In this document: piece after piece, positions 48,999 through 56,500 of the stretch
Position numbering within the stretch: the stretch's first letter is position 1
How the letters are laid out: each line of letters begins with the position of its first letter
Position numbers and translations under genes: made by a program
Notes under the pieces: model-generated
The model's input: the letters and a program-made list of their open reading frames with translations, nothing else
Told to the model about the DNA's origin: nothing
Databases searched by the model: none
From: Streptomyces niveus
GTDB lineage: Bacteria; Actinomycetota; Actinomycetes; Streptomycetales; Streptomycetaceae
Reading direction: 5' to 3'
Length of the DNA stretch: 64,000 bases
Assembly (NCBI RefSeq): GCF_002009175.1
Contig: NZ_CP018047.1
Span: 7,741,001-7,805,000 of the forward strand

Positions 48999-51900
48999 AT
49001 GACGCGCGACTCGCACCCCCTCCGCCCTCAACCCCACCGGCTCAGACGCCCCTTGGCCGCGGCGACCGCCACCGTCGGTCTGCTGGGGCTCCTCAGCGCC
49101 GTACCCGACCCCGTGGACACGGCATCGACGCCCGTCGCCGCGGCCGAGACCACGGCGACCGTCTTCTACTACACGAAGACCAAGAACTGGTCGGCGTACA
49201 ACCTCCATTACGCCCCCGACGGCGGATCCTGGACCACCGTGCCCGGCGTCCGGATGGAGGCCGCCTGCACCGACTGGGTGAAGAAGACGGTCACCCTCGG
49301 CGCCGCGCCCGGACTCAAGGCGACCTTCAACAACGGCGCCGGCGTCTGGGACAACAACGCCGGGAAGAACTACGACCTGGGCAGCGGCGACATCACCGTC
49401 AAGGACGGCGTGGTGGCCCACAGCGACCCGTGCGCCGACACCGGACCGGACCCGGACCCCGATCCCGGCGGGGGCAACACGGCCGACGTCTACTACGCCA
49501 CCGCGAACGCCGGCTGGACCACCACCAACTTGCACTATCAGCCCGACGGCGGCGCCTGGACCCAGGTCCCGGGCGTCGGCATGGAGCCCGCCTGCACCGG
49601 CTGGGTGCGCAGGACCGTGGACCTCGGCGCCGCCACCGGGATGCTGGCCACGTTCAACAACGGCAACGGCGTGTGGGACAACAACAACGGCAGGAACTAC
49701 ACCGTCCCCGCCGGGCTGAGCACCGTCAGGAACGGCACCGTCACCAGGGACGCCACCGACCCCTGCGCCGCCGAGCCCCCGGACACCCGCGCCCCGACCG
49801 TACCGGCGAAGGTGACCGCCAAGGCGGACGGCGTCGCCGTCGTCCTCACCTGGGAACCGTCGCAGGACGACCGGGGAGTGACGAAGTATCAGGTCACCCG
49901 GACCGGCGGTACCAAGGGCACGATCGTCACCGACGTCGGGTCGACGGTGCTCTCCGACGCGAACCTGGAGGAACGGACCACCTACCGCTACACCGTCAAG
50001 GCCGCCGACGCGGCCGGCAACGTCTCCGCGGCGTCCACGGCTGCCGAGGCCACCACCGGCGACCGGCCACCCGCCGCCGAACCGGGAAAGCCACTGGGCA
50101 CCGACCCGCGCAAGGACCCCGTCTACTTCGTCCTCACCGCCCGCTTCAACGACGGCGACGCCGGCAACAACCGCGGCGGCAACCAGCACGTGAAGTCCGG
50201 CAACTCCGCGAACAACGACCCCATGTTCCGCGGTGACTTCAGGGGGCTCGTCGACAAACTCGACTACATCAAGGCCCTCGGCATGTCGGCGATCTGGATC
50301 ACCCCCGTCGTCCTCAACCGGTCCGACTACGACTACCACGGCTATCACGGCTACGACTTCTACAAGGTCGACCCCCGGCTGGAGTCCGCCGGAGCCTCCT
50401 ACCAGGACCTCATCAACGCGGCCCACGCCAAGGGCATGAAGATCTACCAGGACGTCGTCTACAACCACTCCTCGCGCTGGGGCGCCAAGGGCCTGTACAC
50501 GCCGACCGTGTACGGCGTCCGGGACCAGGACTGGTCCTGGTACTACGACGAGAGGAGCGACGGGTTCGAGTACGACGGACTCACCGTCGAGCCCAAGTCC
50601 GGGAAGTCCTACTACAACGGCGACCTGTGGTCCACGGCCGAACCGTCCGGTAACACCTGCGTCGACTGGGGCAAGCCCACCCAGTACACCTCGCCCGAGG
50701 GCTACCGCATCTACAACTGCCAGTGGCCCAGCCCCACTTCGGGCATGTTCCCCAAGGCGTACTACCACAACTGCTGGCTCGGGAACTGGGAGGGCGAGGA
50801 CTCCCGCTCCTGCTGGCTGCACGACGACCTCGCCGACCTCAACACCGAGTCCGCGCCGGTCCAGAACTATCTGATCGGCGCCTACGACAAGTACATCGAC
50901 ATGGGCGTGGACGGCTTCCGTATCGACACCGCCGTACACATCCCGCGCACCACCTTCAACCGCCGCTTCCTGCCCGCCATCCAGGAGCGCGTCACGCGCC
51001 GGCACGGCGCCGAGGCCGCCAAGAACTTCTTCGTCTTCGGCGAGGTCGGCGCGTTCGTCAACGACAAGTGGAACCGCGGATCGGTCAACCACTCCGCGCA
51101 GTTCTTCACCTGGAAGGAACGCAAGGAGTACGCCGCGGACGACGCGAAGGCCGCCCTGGAGATGTACGAGTACGAGAACCAGGCCGGCGTCGCCGCACAG
51201 CCCACCTCCACCAACGCCTTCCTCGACGGCAACGCCTACCACACCCCCGACCGCAGCCGGTTCTCCGGCATGAACATCATCGACATGCGCATGCACATGA
51301 ACTTCGGCGACGCCGGCAACGCCTTCCACAACGGCAAGGACTCCGACGACTCCACCAACGACGCCACCTACAACGTCGTCTACGTGGACAGCCACGACTA
51401 CGGCCCCAACAAGAGCGCCGAACGCTACACAGGCGGCACGGACGCCTGGGCCGAGAACATGTCCCTGATGTGGACCTTCCGTGGCATCCCCACGCTGTAC
51501 TACGGATCGGAGATCGAGTTCCAGAAGGGCAAGCGGATCGACTGCGGACCGTCCTGCCCGCTGGCGACCACCGGCCGCGCCTACTACGGCGGCCATCTGG
51601 CCGGTGACGTCAAGGCGTCCGAATTCGGCAAGGCAGACTCCGCGACCGGCGAGGTCGCCAAGACCCTCGCCCAGCCGCTCGTCCAACATCTCCAGCGCCT
51701 GAACGAGATCCGGCGGAGCGTGCCGGCCCTCCAGATGGGCCAGTACTCGACCGACGGCATCACCGGCCGGATGGCCTTCAAGCGCCGCTACACCGACGCC
51801 GCCTCGGGCATCGACAGCTTCGCCCTCGTGACGGTCACCGGCGCGGCGACGTACACCAAGATCCCGAACGGCACCTACCGGGACGCCGTCACGGGCGACA

Positions 51901-52034
51901 CCCGCACGGTGACGGGCGGCACGCTCGAAGTACCGGCGCCGGGCAAGGGCAATCTGCGCGTGTACGTCCTCGACCTCGGCGGCGCGAACGCGGCCCCGGG
52001 CAGGATCGGCACCGCCGGTCCGTATCTGAAGTGA
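48999..52034 (+). CDS. Secreted GH13 alpha-amylase with two starch-binding domains
   Basis: This 1011-residue exported amylase has a signal region followed by two homologous starch-binding domains of CBM25/26 type (about 52-145 and 160-250). Each carries a Y-Y-x-x-x-x-x-W, NLHY-PDGG and FNNG-GVWDNN pattern. One fibronectin-III domain (about 265-355) precedes the GH13 catalytic barrel. Conserved regions are DVVYNH (485-490), GFRIDTAVH with nucleophile D643, FGEVG with acid E682, and VDSHD with D800. It degrades starch and glycogen outside the cell. The ATG follows GCAGGAG. It is controlled by the promoter and MalR-like site upstream and ends at a strong hairpin. Confidence 0.92.
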   Translation: MTRDSHPLRPQPHRLRRPLAAATATVGLLGLLSAVPDPVDTASTPVAAAETTATVFYYTKTKNWSAYNLHYAPDGGSWTTVPGVRMEAACTDWVKKTVTLGAAPGLKATFNNGAGVWDNNAGKNYDLGSGDITVKDGVVAHSDPCADTGPDPDPDPGGGNTADVYYATANAGWTTTNLHYQPDGGAWTQVPGVGMEPACTGWVRRTVDLGAATGMLATFNNGNGVWDNNNGRNYTVPAGLSTVRNGTVTRDATDPCAAEPPDTRAPTVPAKVTAKADGVAVVLTWEPSQDDRGVTKYQVTRTGGTKGTIVTDVGSTVLSDANLEERTTYRYTVKAADAAGNVSAASTAAEATTGDRPPAAEPGKPLGTDPRKDPVYFVLTARFNDGDAGNNRGGNQHVKSGNSANNDPMFRGDFRGLVDKLDYIKALGMSAIWITPVVLNRSDYDYHGYHGYDFYKVDPRLESAGASYQDLINAAHAKGMKIYQDVVYNHSSRWGAKGLYTPTVYGVRDQDWSWYYDERSDGFEYDGLTVEPKSGKSYYNGDLWSTAEPSGNTCVDWGKPTQYTSPEGYRIYNCQWPSPTSGMFPKAYYHNCWLGNWEGEDSRSCWLHDDLADLNTESAPVQNYLIGAYDKYIDMGVDGFRIDTAVHIPRTTFNRRFLPAIQERVTRRHGAEAAKNFFVFGEVGAFVNDKWNRGSVNHSAQFFTWKERKEYAADDAKAALEMYEYENQAGVAAQPTSTNAFLDGNAYHTPDRSRFSGMNIIDMRMHMNFGDAGNAFHNGKDSDDSTNDATYNVVYVDSHDYGPNKSAERYTGGTDAWAENMSLMWTFRGIPTLYYGSEIEFQKGKRIDCGPSCPLATTGRAYYGGHLAGDVKASEFGKADSATGEVAKTLAQPLVQHLQRLNEIRRSVPALQMGQYSTDGITGRMAFKRRYTDAASGIDSFALVTVTGAATYTKIPNGTYRDAVTGDTRTVTGGTLEVPAPGKGNLRVYVLDLGGANAAPGRIGTAGPYLK

Positions 52035-52041
52035 GCGCCAC

Positions 52042-52073
52042 GCCCGGGCGGGGCGAACACGCCCCGCTCGGGC
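52042..52073 (+). terminator. Terminator after the amylase gene
   Basis: A 14-bp GC stem (52042-52055 with 52060-52073, one G-T pair) with an AACA loop starts 7 nt after the stop. Confidence 0.85.
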
Positions 52074-52104
52074 ACCCCGCGCCCGTCCAGGATGCGACCG
52101 GTGA

Positions 52105-52134
52105 TTGACCCGGTCGGGCCACCGCGGTTACGTT
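52105..52134 (+). promoter_or_regulatory. Promoter giving a leaderless leader-peptide message
   Basis: A -35 TTGACC (52105-52110) and -10 TACGTT (52129-52134) have an 18-bp spacer. The predicted start at 52141-52142 coincides with the leader ATG. Confidence 0.6.
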
Positions 52135-52141
52135 GCCCGGC

Positions 52142-52222
52142 ATGCAGCGATCCGCGCACCTGACGACGAGAGGTCACATCGACCTCAAGCGTGTGTGCTC
52201 CGCGGCGTGTCACCAGGGCTGA
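52142..52222 (+). CDS. Cysteine-containing leader peptide (26 residues) upstream of the ROK regulator
   Basis: A 26-residue ORF begins MQRSAHLTTRG, continues HIDLKRVCSAAC and ends HQG. The HIDL-x-R-V-x-S-x-x-C ending is the recurring pattern of the putative leader peptides that precede sulfur and flavin-oxidoreductase genes in Streptomyces. It sits right at a predicted transcription start, so it is probably leaderless. Two Cys codons (UGC, UGU) near its end would make ribosome progress depend on charged tRNA-Cys. The stop is 88 bp before the ROK GTG. I see no textbook terminator between, so coupling rather than termination may be the mechanism. Confidence 0.72.
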   Translation: MQRSAHLTTRGHIDLKRVCSAACHQG

Positions 52223-52310
52223 CGTCACAGCGCCCACGCGATCGGCCGACCCTCGGCGGGACATGTCCCCGAGGCCGCCGCCGCTGCCATCCAGGATCTG
52301 GAAGACACCC

Positions 52311-53540
52311 GTGAAGAAGCCGCCGGTGCCCGCCCCTCGCCCACCCACCCCGCTGCGCCGCGCGGACATCCCGCAGGCCACCGCGCCGCCACGCCGCGCG
52401 CCCGGCACCAGGACCGTACTGAACGCCGTCCTCGACCACGGCCCGGTCGCCCGCAGCACCGTCGCACGCCTCACAGGACTGTCCCCGGCCTCCGTGACCG
52501 GGCACAGCGCGCACCTGCTGGCCCGGGGGCTGATCCGGGAGAGCCCGGAGACCACCGGGCCGCGCGGTCTCGGCCGGCCGCACGTCCCCGTGGACATCGA
52601 CACCGGCCGCCATCTGGTCGCGGGCGCGCACATCGCCGTCACCAACTCGACCCTGTCCCTGATGGATCTGCGCGGCCGGATCGTCGCCGAGGACCGCCGC
52701 CCGCACCAGGACGTCCGCCCGCGTCCGGGCGCTGTACTGGACTCACTCGCCGAGCGGCTGCCCCGGCTGATCTCGGCCCATGCGGGCGGACGTTCGGTGC
52801 TGGCCCTCGGGGTGGCCACCGGCCACCGGGTGGACCCCGGCGGCGGGGTGATCGTGCGGCATCCGCAACTGGGCTGGCGGAACGTAGCCGTACGGGACCA
52901 TCTCGCCGACGCGACCGGCCTGCCGGTCCATGTGGACAGCCACGCACGGGCGTTGGCGCGCGCCGAGCAACTGGTCGGCGAGGTGTCGACGCGCGGCAGC
53001 GCCGTGCTGCTGTTCGTCGGCGCGGTGGTGGACGCCGCGTTCGCCACCGCCGGAGAGGTACATCTCGGGCCCCGGCACGGCGCGGGAAGCATCGCGCATC
53101 TGCCGGTCGGCGGTGACGGCAGCAGCCTCGAATCGGAGGTCTCCGAGCAGGCGATGGTGCGGCTCGCGGCCGAACAGGGCGCCCCCGTACCGTCGTTCCC
53201 CGCGCTGCTGGCACGTGCGACGGCGGGGGAGACCCGCGCGGGTGAGCTGTTCCGCCGAAGGGCCCGGCTCGTCGGCCGGGCCGTGGCCCTGCTGCTGGAC
53301 ATGTTCGACCCCGAGGTAGTGGTGGTGGTCGAGCCGGGCACCGGGCTGCTTCCGCACTGCCTGGACGATCTGCGGACAGAGGTCGCGAGACGCTCCCTGG
53401 TCTGCGACGACCCCGAACGGGCCGTCGTGGCAAGCAGTTTCACCGGCAGGGTGCTCTCCACGGCGGGAGCGGCCGTGGCGCTCGGCGCGCTGTACGCGGA
53501 CCCGCTGGGGCCCTGGCCCGCGCTGACGAACGTGTCCTGA
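52311..53540 (+). CDS. ROK-family transcriptional regulator
   Basis: This protein is about 409 residues. A Pro/Arg-rich N-terminus is followed by a MarR-like winged helix (TVLNAVLDHGPVARSTVARLTGLSP, then GHSAHLLARGLIRE). A ROK kinase-like domain comes next (about 110-405), with VAGAHIAVTNSTLSLMD and VDSHARALARAEQ. The canonical zinc motif CxCGxxGC is absent, and LFVGAVVDAAFATAGEVHLGPRHGAGSIAHLP occupies the expected region (in parts: VDAAFATAGEVHLG, RHGAGSIAHL), as in regulatory ROK proteins without kinase activity. A GTG at 52311 with GGAAG upstream was chosen; ATG at 52263 is an alternative. The ligand is unknown; its leader peptide hints at a sulfur link. Confidence 0.82.
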   Translation: MKKPPVPAPRPPTPLRRADIPQATAPPRRAPGTRTVLNAVLDHGPVARSTVARLTGLSPASVTGHSAHLLARGLIRESPETTGPRGLGRPHVPVDIDTGRHLVAGAHIAVTNSTLSLMDLRGRIVAEDRRPHQDVRPRPGAVLDSLAERLPRLISAHAGGRSVLALGVATGHRVDPGGGVIVRHPQLGWRNVAVRDHLADATGLPVHVDSHARALARAEQLVGEVSTRGSAVLLFVGAVVDAAFATAGEVHLGPRHGAGSIAHLPVGGDGSSLESEVSEQAMVRLAAEQGAPVPSFPALLARATAGETRAGELFRRRARLVGRAVALLLDMFDPEVVVVVEPGTGLLPHCLDDLRTEVARRSLVCDDPERAVVASSFTGRVLSTAGAAVALGALYADPLGPWPALTNVS

Positions 53541-53601
53541 CCGGTGAGCGGCCCGTCTCCGAACGGCGGGTCGCGTCGAGTTAATTCAGGAAGTTGCATT
53601 G

Positions 53602-53631
53602 TTGACCAGGCCGGTACATGCGCAGGACAAT
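53602..53631 (+). promoter_or_regulatory. Promoter of the sulfur-scavenging operon leader
   Basis: A -35 TTGACC (53602-53607) and -10 GACAAT (53626-53631) have an 18-bp spacer. The predicted start falls on the ATG of the Cys leader at 53638, so that message would be leaderless. Confidence 0.6.
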
Positions 53632-53637
53632 CAATTC

Positions 53638-53694
53638 ATGACCATTCGGCAGCGGATTCCGCGTTACGTGCCCTGCCCCTGTTGTCGCGCCTGA
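53638..53694 (+). CDS. Cys-rich leader peptide MTIRQRIPRYVPCPCCRA
   Basis: An 18-residue ORF encodes MTIRQRIPRYVPCPCCRA, with three Cys codons in four positions next to its stop. It starts at the predicted +1 and lies 159 nt upstream of the flavin reductase. Poly-Cys short ORFs that sense cysteine by attenuation are established in mycobacteria upstream of sulfur genes. This one has the same composition, the same position and a sulfur-type operon behind it. It is too short for standard gene finders. A possible attenuator stem (53737-53745 with 53761-53770) follows, with an alternative pairing of 53710-53715 to 53763-53768. Confidence 0.72.
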   Translation: MTIRQRIPRYVPCPCCRA

Positions 53695-53736
53695 ATTCTC
53701 CTCGCGCCACGGTCCACCGATGAATTCACCGGCGAT

Positions 53737-53770
53737 CGCGTCCGGCCCGCCCCGCGCGCCCCGGACCGCG
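53737..53770 (+). promoter_or_regulatory. Candidate attenuator hairpin after the Cys leader
   Basis: CGCGTCCGG (53737-53745) pairs with CCGGACCGCG (53761-53770) with one bulge and a 15-nt loop. CGGTCC at 53710-53715 can instead pair with GGACCG at 53763-53768. The two pairings exclude each other, as expected of an attenuator. There is no T-tract. Inference only. Confidence 0.4.
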
Positions 53771-53853
53771 TAGTTCCGGCACGTACCACTTCTCCGTGTG
53801 TGGCCACCGCATGCCCTTTTCCGCTGCTTCCACCTCTCTTTCTGGGGGAGACG

Positions 53854-54357
53854 TTGACTGTCACCGTGTCGTCGCATCTCGCTTCGGGCATCGCCCCGGA
53901 GCGCTTCAAAAAGGTATTCCGCCGATATCCGGCGGGAGTGGTCGTGGTAACCGCCGACGCCGGCCGTGGTCCGGTCGGTTTCACCGCCACCTCGCTCACT
54001 TCCCTCTCCCTCTCCCCACCCCTCGTGTCCTTCGGTATCGCCCTCACCGGCTCGTCCTGGCCGACGATCGAGCGCGCCTCCTCGGCCGTCGTCAACTTCC
54101 TCGGTGCCGAACAGGAGCCGCTGGCACGGACGTTCGCCACCAGCGGCGTCGACAGGTTCGCCGCGCCGACGGCCTGGCGGCGGCTCCCGGAGGGGGACCC
54201 CGTACTCGACGGCGTGGCCGGCTGGCTGCGGCTGAGCATCCAGCAGATCGTCCCCGCCGGTGACCACCGGATCGTCGTGGGCCGCGTCGAGGAGGCCGCG
54301 CACGACGAAGGCCGGCGACCGCTGCTGTTCCACGACGGCCGCTACCTCGCGCTCTGA
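53854..54357 (+). CDS. Flavin reductase (FMN-binding, two-component monooxygenase partner)
   Basis: This is a 167-residue protein of the flavin reductase-like split-barrel family. It begins near MTVTVSSHLASG and contains RYPAGVVVVTADAGRGPVGFTATSLTSLSL (in parts: RRYPAGVVVVTA and GFTATSLTSLSLSPP), VSFGIALTGSSWPTI, and a final HDGRYLAL. It makes reduced FMN with NAD(P)H for a partner monooxygenase, which follows 110 bp later. A TTG at 53854 just after GGGGGAG is the most likely start; GTG at 53866 is an alternative and upstream in-frame GTG at 53800 lacks a ribosome site. It is preceded by the Cys leader and is the first structural gene of the cluster. Confidence 0.85.
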   Translation: MTVTVSSHLASGIAPERFKKVFRRYPAGVVVVTADAGRGPVGFTATSLTSLSLSPPLVSFGIALTGSSWPTIERASSAVVNFLGAEQEPLARTFATSGVDRFAAPTAWRRLPEGDPVLDGVAGWLRLSIQQIVPAGDHRIVVGRVEEAAHDEGRRPLLFHDGRYLAL

Positions 54358-54367
54358 GCGCCGCGAA

Positions 54368-54402
54368 CACCCGGCAGTCGGCGCCCTTGCACCCGGCAGT
54401 CG
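54368..54402 (+). repeat. Two 13-bp direct repeats between flavin reductase and monooxygenase genes
   Basis: CACCCGGCAGTCG occurs at 54368-54380 and 54390-54402, start points 22 bp apart, two helical turns. This spacing suits a protein binding the same face twice. Which regulator would bind is unknown; the nearby Rrf2 protein is a candidate. Confidence 0.55.
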
Positions 54403-54467
54403 AGCACCGGGCGTCGTCACCCACGCACCCCGTCTCCCCGTCACCCCGCCCCAGGAGAAGAAGACCC

Positions 54468-55811
54468 ATGTCACGCGACGCGGACCGCAAGCCCCTGCAC
54501 CTCAACGCCTTCCTGATGACCGTCGGCCACCACGAGGCCGCCTGGCGGCTCCCGCAGAGCCCCGCCGACGGCACGGACGTCGAGCACTACAAGAACCTGG
54601 CCCGCATCGCCGAGCGCGGCAGACTCGACTCGCTCTTCCTCGCCGACGGCCCCGCCCTGCACGGCGATCCGGGCCGCCGGCCCGCCAGCATTCTGGAACC
54701 CACCGTGCTGCTCACCGCGCTGGCCGGTGTCACCAGCCGGATCGGCCTCATCGCCACCGCGTCCACCAGCTACAACGAGCCGTACAACCTCGCCCGCAGG
54801 TTCGCCTCCCTCGACCATGTCTCGGGGGGCCGCGCCGGCTGGAACATCGTCACCACGGCGGGCGCCGACGCCGCCCGCAACTTCGGTCTGGACGACACCC
54901 CGCCGCACCACGAGCGCTATCTGCGGGCGGCCGAGTTCATCGACGTGGCCACGAAGCTGTGGGACAGCTGGGCCGACGACGCGGTGGTGGCCGACAAGGC
55001 GCGCGGTGTGCACGCGCTCGCCGAACGCGTCCGCCGGATCGAGCACCGCGGCCCCCACTTCCGGGTCGACGGACCGCTGAACGTACGCCGCTCCCCGCAG
55101 GGTCACCCCCTTCTCGTGCAGGCCGGGTCCAGCGAGGACGGCAAGGACTTCGCGGCGCGCTACGCGGAGGCCGTGTTCACCGCGCAGCAGACCTTGGAGG
55201 AGGGCGTCGCCTTCTACAAGGACGTCAAGCAGCGCGCGGCGGCCCTCGGGCGCGACCCGGACGGCATCAAGATCCTGCCGGGGATCGTGCCGGTCATCGG
55301 CGACACGGAGGCCGACGCCCTGGAACTGGACGCGGAGCTGGACCGGCACATCGTCCCCGAGTACGCCAGGCGGCAACTGGCGAACTTCCTCGGCGTGCCC
55401 GCCGAGCGGCTGGTCCTCGACGAGGAACTGCCCGACGACATCCCCACCGAGGACGAGATCCAAGGGGCCAAGAGCCGCTTCACCCTCGTCGTGGAGCTGG
55501 GCAGGCGTGAGCGCCTGACGGTACGTCAGCTCATCGGCAGGCTCGGCGGGGGCCGCGGGCACCGCACCTTCGCGGGCACGGCGGAGCAGGTCGCCGACAC
55601 GATCGAGCATTGGTACGACAGCGGCGCGGCCGACGGCTTCAACATCATGCCGGCGCTGCTCCCCTCCGGTCTGGAGGTCTTCGTCGACCAGGTCGTGCCG
55701 ATCCTCCAGGAGCGTGGCCTGTTCCGGACCGAGTACACGGGGACGACGCTGCGCGAGCACTACGGGCTGGAGCGCCCGGCCAACCGGCTGTTCGACCCGG
55801 TGGGCGGCTGA
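54468..55811 (+). CDS. LLM-class FMN-dependent monooxygenase (NtaA/SnaA/DszA family)
   Basis: This 447-residue luciferase-like monooxygenase is of the NtaA/SnaA/DszA branch. Features are LHLNAFLMTVGHHEAAWR near the start, RLDSLFLADG, STSYNEPYNLARRFASLDHVSGGR (in parts: TSYNEPYNLARRF, LDHVSGGRAGWN) with the SGGR-GWN flavin-site motif, and PLLVQAGSSEDGK. It uses FMNH2 from the flavin reductase to oxygenate sulfur- or nitrogen-containing substrates and cleave C-S or C-N bonds. ATG at 54468 follows CAGGAGAAG. Within this cluster it probably frees sulfur from sulfonates, sulfones or thioethers; the substrate is unknown. Confidence 0.88.
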   Translation: MSRDADRKPLHLNAFLMTVGHHEAAWRLPQSPADGTDVEHYKNLARIAERGRLDSLFLADGPALHGDPGRRPASILEPTVLLTALAGVTSRIGLIATASTSYNEPYNLARRFASLDHVSGGRAGWNIVTTAGADAARNFGLDDTPPHHERYLRAAEFIDVATKLWDSWADDAVVADKARGVHALAERVRRIEHRGPHFRVDGPLNVRRSPQGHPLLVQAGSSEDGKDFAARYAEAVFTAQQTLEEGVAFYKDVKQRAAALGRDPDGIKILPGIVPVIGDTEADALELDAELDRHIVPEYARRQLANFLGVPAERLVLDEELPDDIPTEDEIQGAKSRFTLVVELGRRERLTVRQLIGRLGGGRGHRTFAGTAEQVADTIEHWYDSGAADGFNIMPALLPSGLEVFVDQVVPILQERGLFRTEYTGTTLREHYGLERPANRLFDPVGG

Positions 55812-55872
55812 CCGGGGACGGGGTGGTTCACCGGACAGCTCCCGGGCCGGAGCCGTACGCGATACTGCGCGC

Positions 55873-56331
55873 ATGCGCATTTCAGCCAGAGCGGACTATG
55901 CGGTACGTGCCGCGCTGGAGCTCGCCACGTCCCCCGGCGACGCCCCGTTGAAGGCCGAGGCGATCGCCGCCGCCCAGGACATCCCGCACAAGTTCCTCGA
56001 AGGCATCCTCAACGACATGCGCCGCGGCGGGCTCGTGGTGAGCCGGCGTGGTGGCAACGGCGGATACCGGCTGGCCAGGCCCGCGGACTCCATCACGGTC
56101 GCCGATGTCATCCGGGCGGTGGACGGACCCCTCGTCTCGGTACGCGGGGTCCGCCCGCCGGAGCTTTCCTACAGCGGGCCCGCCGAGTCGCTGCTGCCGC
56201 TGTGGATCGCGGTTCGGGCGAACGTCCGCCAGATCCTGGACGTGGTGACGCTGGCCGACGTTGCCTCGGCCGGGCTGCCGGACGACGTGTCCGCCCTCGC
56301 GGCGGACCCGGAGGCCTGGACGAACCCCTGA
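55873..56331 (+). CDS. Rrf2-family regulator without cysteines (CymR-like)
   Basis: This 152-residue winged-helix protein opens MRISARADYAVRAALELA, followed by the recognition helix in IPHKFLEGILNDMRRGGLVVSRRGGNGGYRLARP, seen in parts as PHKFLEGILNDM and GGNGGYRLAR. The family's iron-sulfur-binding Cys triplet is absent; there is no Cys at all. That separates it from IscR/NsrR and places it with CymR-type regulators, which control cysteine metabolism by partner binding. Its position between the LLM monooxygenase and the SfnB-like gene supports a sulfur role. The start has no clear ribosome site. Confidence 0.85.
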   Translation: MRISARADYAVRAALELATSPGDAPLKAEAIAAAQDIPHKFLEGILNDMRRGGLVVSRRGGNGGYRLARPADSITVADVIRAVDGPLVSVRGVRPPELSYSGPAESLLPLWIAVRANVRQILDVVTLADVASAGLPDDVSALAADPEAWTNP

Positions 56332-56443
56332 CGGGACGGGACCGCAACGGGCCGATGACCGGCCCCGGTTCGGCCGCCCGGTTTCGCTGACCGGAACGCG
56401 AGTCCACCATATGAACACGCACTTGGGGCAGGGATGACTCCGT

Positions 56444-56472
56444 GCCAGTATTCCTACTAATCCAGTGGGAAA
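56444..56472 (+). promoter_or_regulatory. Weak dyad before the SfnB-like gene
   Basis: In the gap before the oxidoreductase gene a TTCC-N13-GGAA-type dyad is visible around 56449-56470 (ATTCCTACTAATCCAGTGGG). It is AT-rich against its surroundings and could be an Rrf2-type site. Weak evidence. Confidence 0.3.
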
Positions 56473-56500
56473 CCTAGGGATGTTGGAGGTGGCCGGCGCC

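Noticed and set aside
47097..51689. A 1530-codon minus-strand frame opposite the SDR and amylase genes.
   Set aside because: Shadow frame; Val/Gly/Asp-rich translation, while the opposite strand carries complete catalytic motifs of GH13 and SDR.
56413..56439. Seven-codon ORF (MNTHLGQG) before the SfnB-like gene, considered as another leader peptide.
   Set aside because: It has no Cys codons, no ribosome site and no promoter at its start; likely chance.
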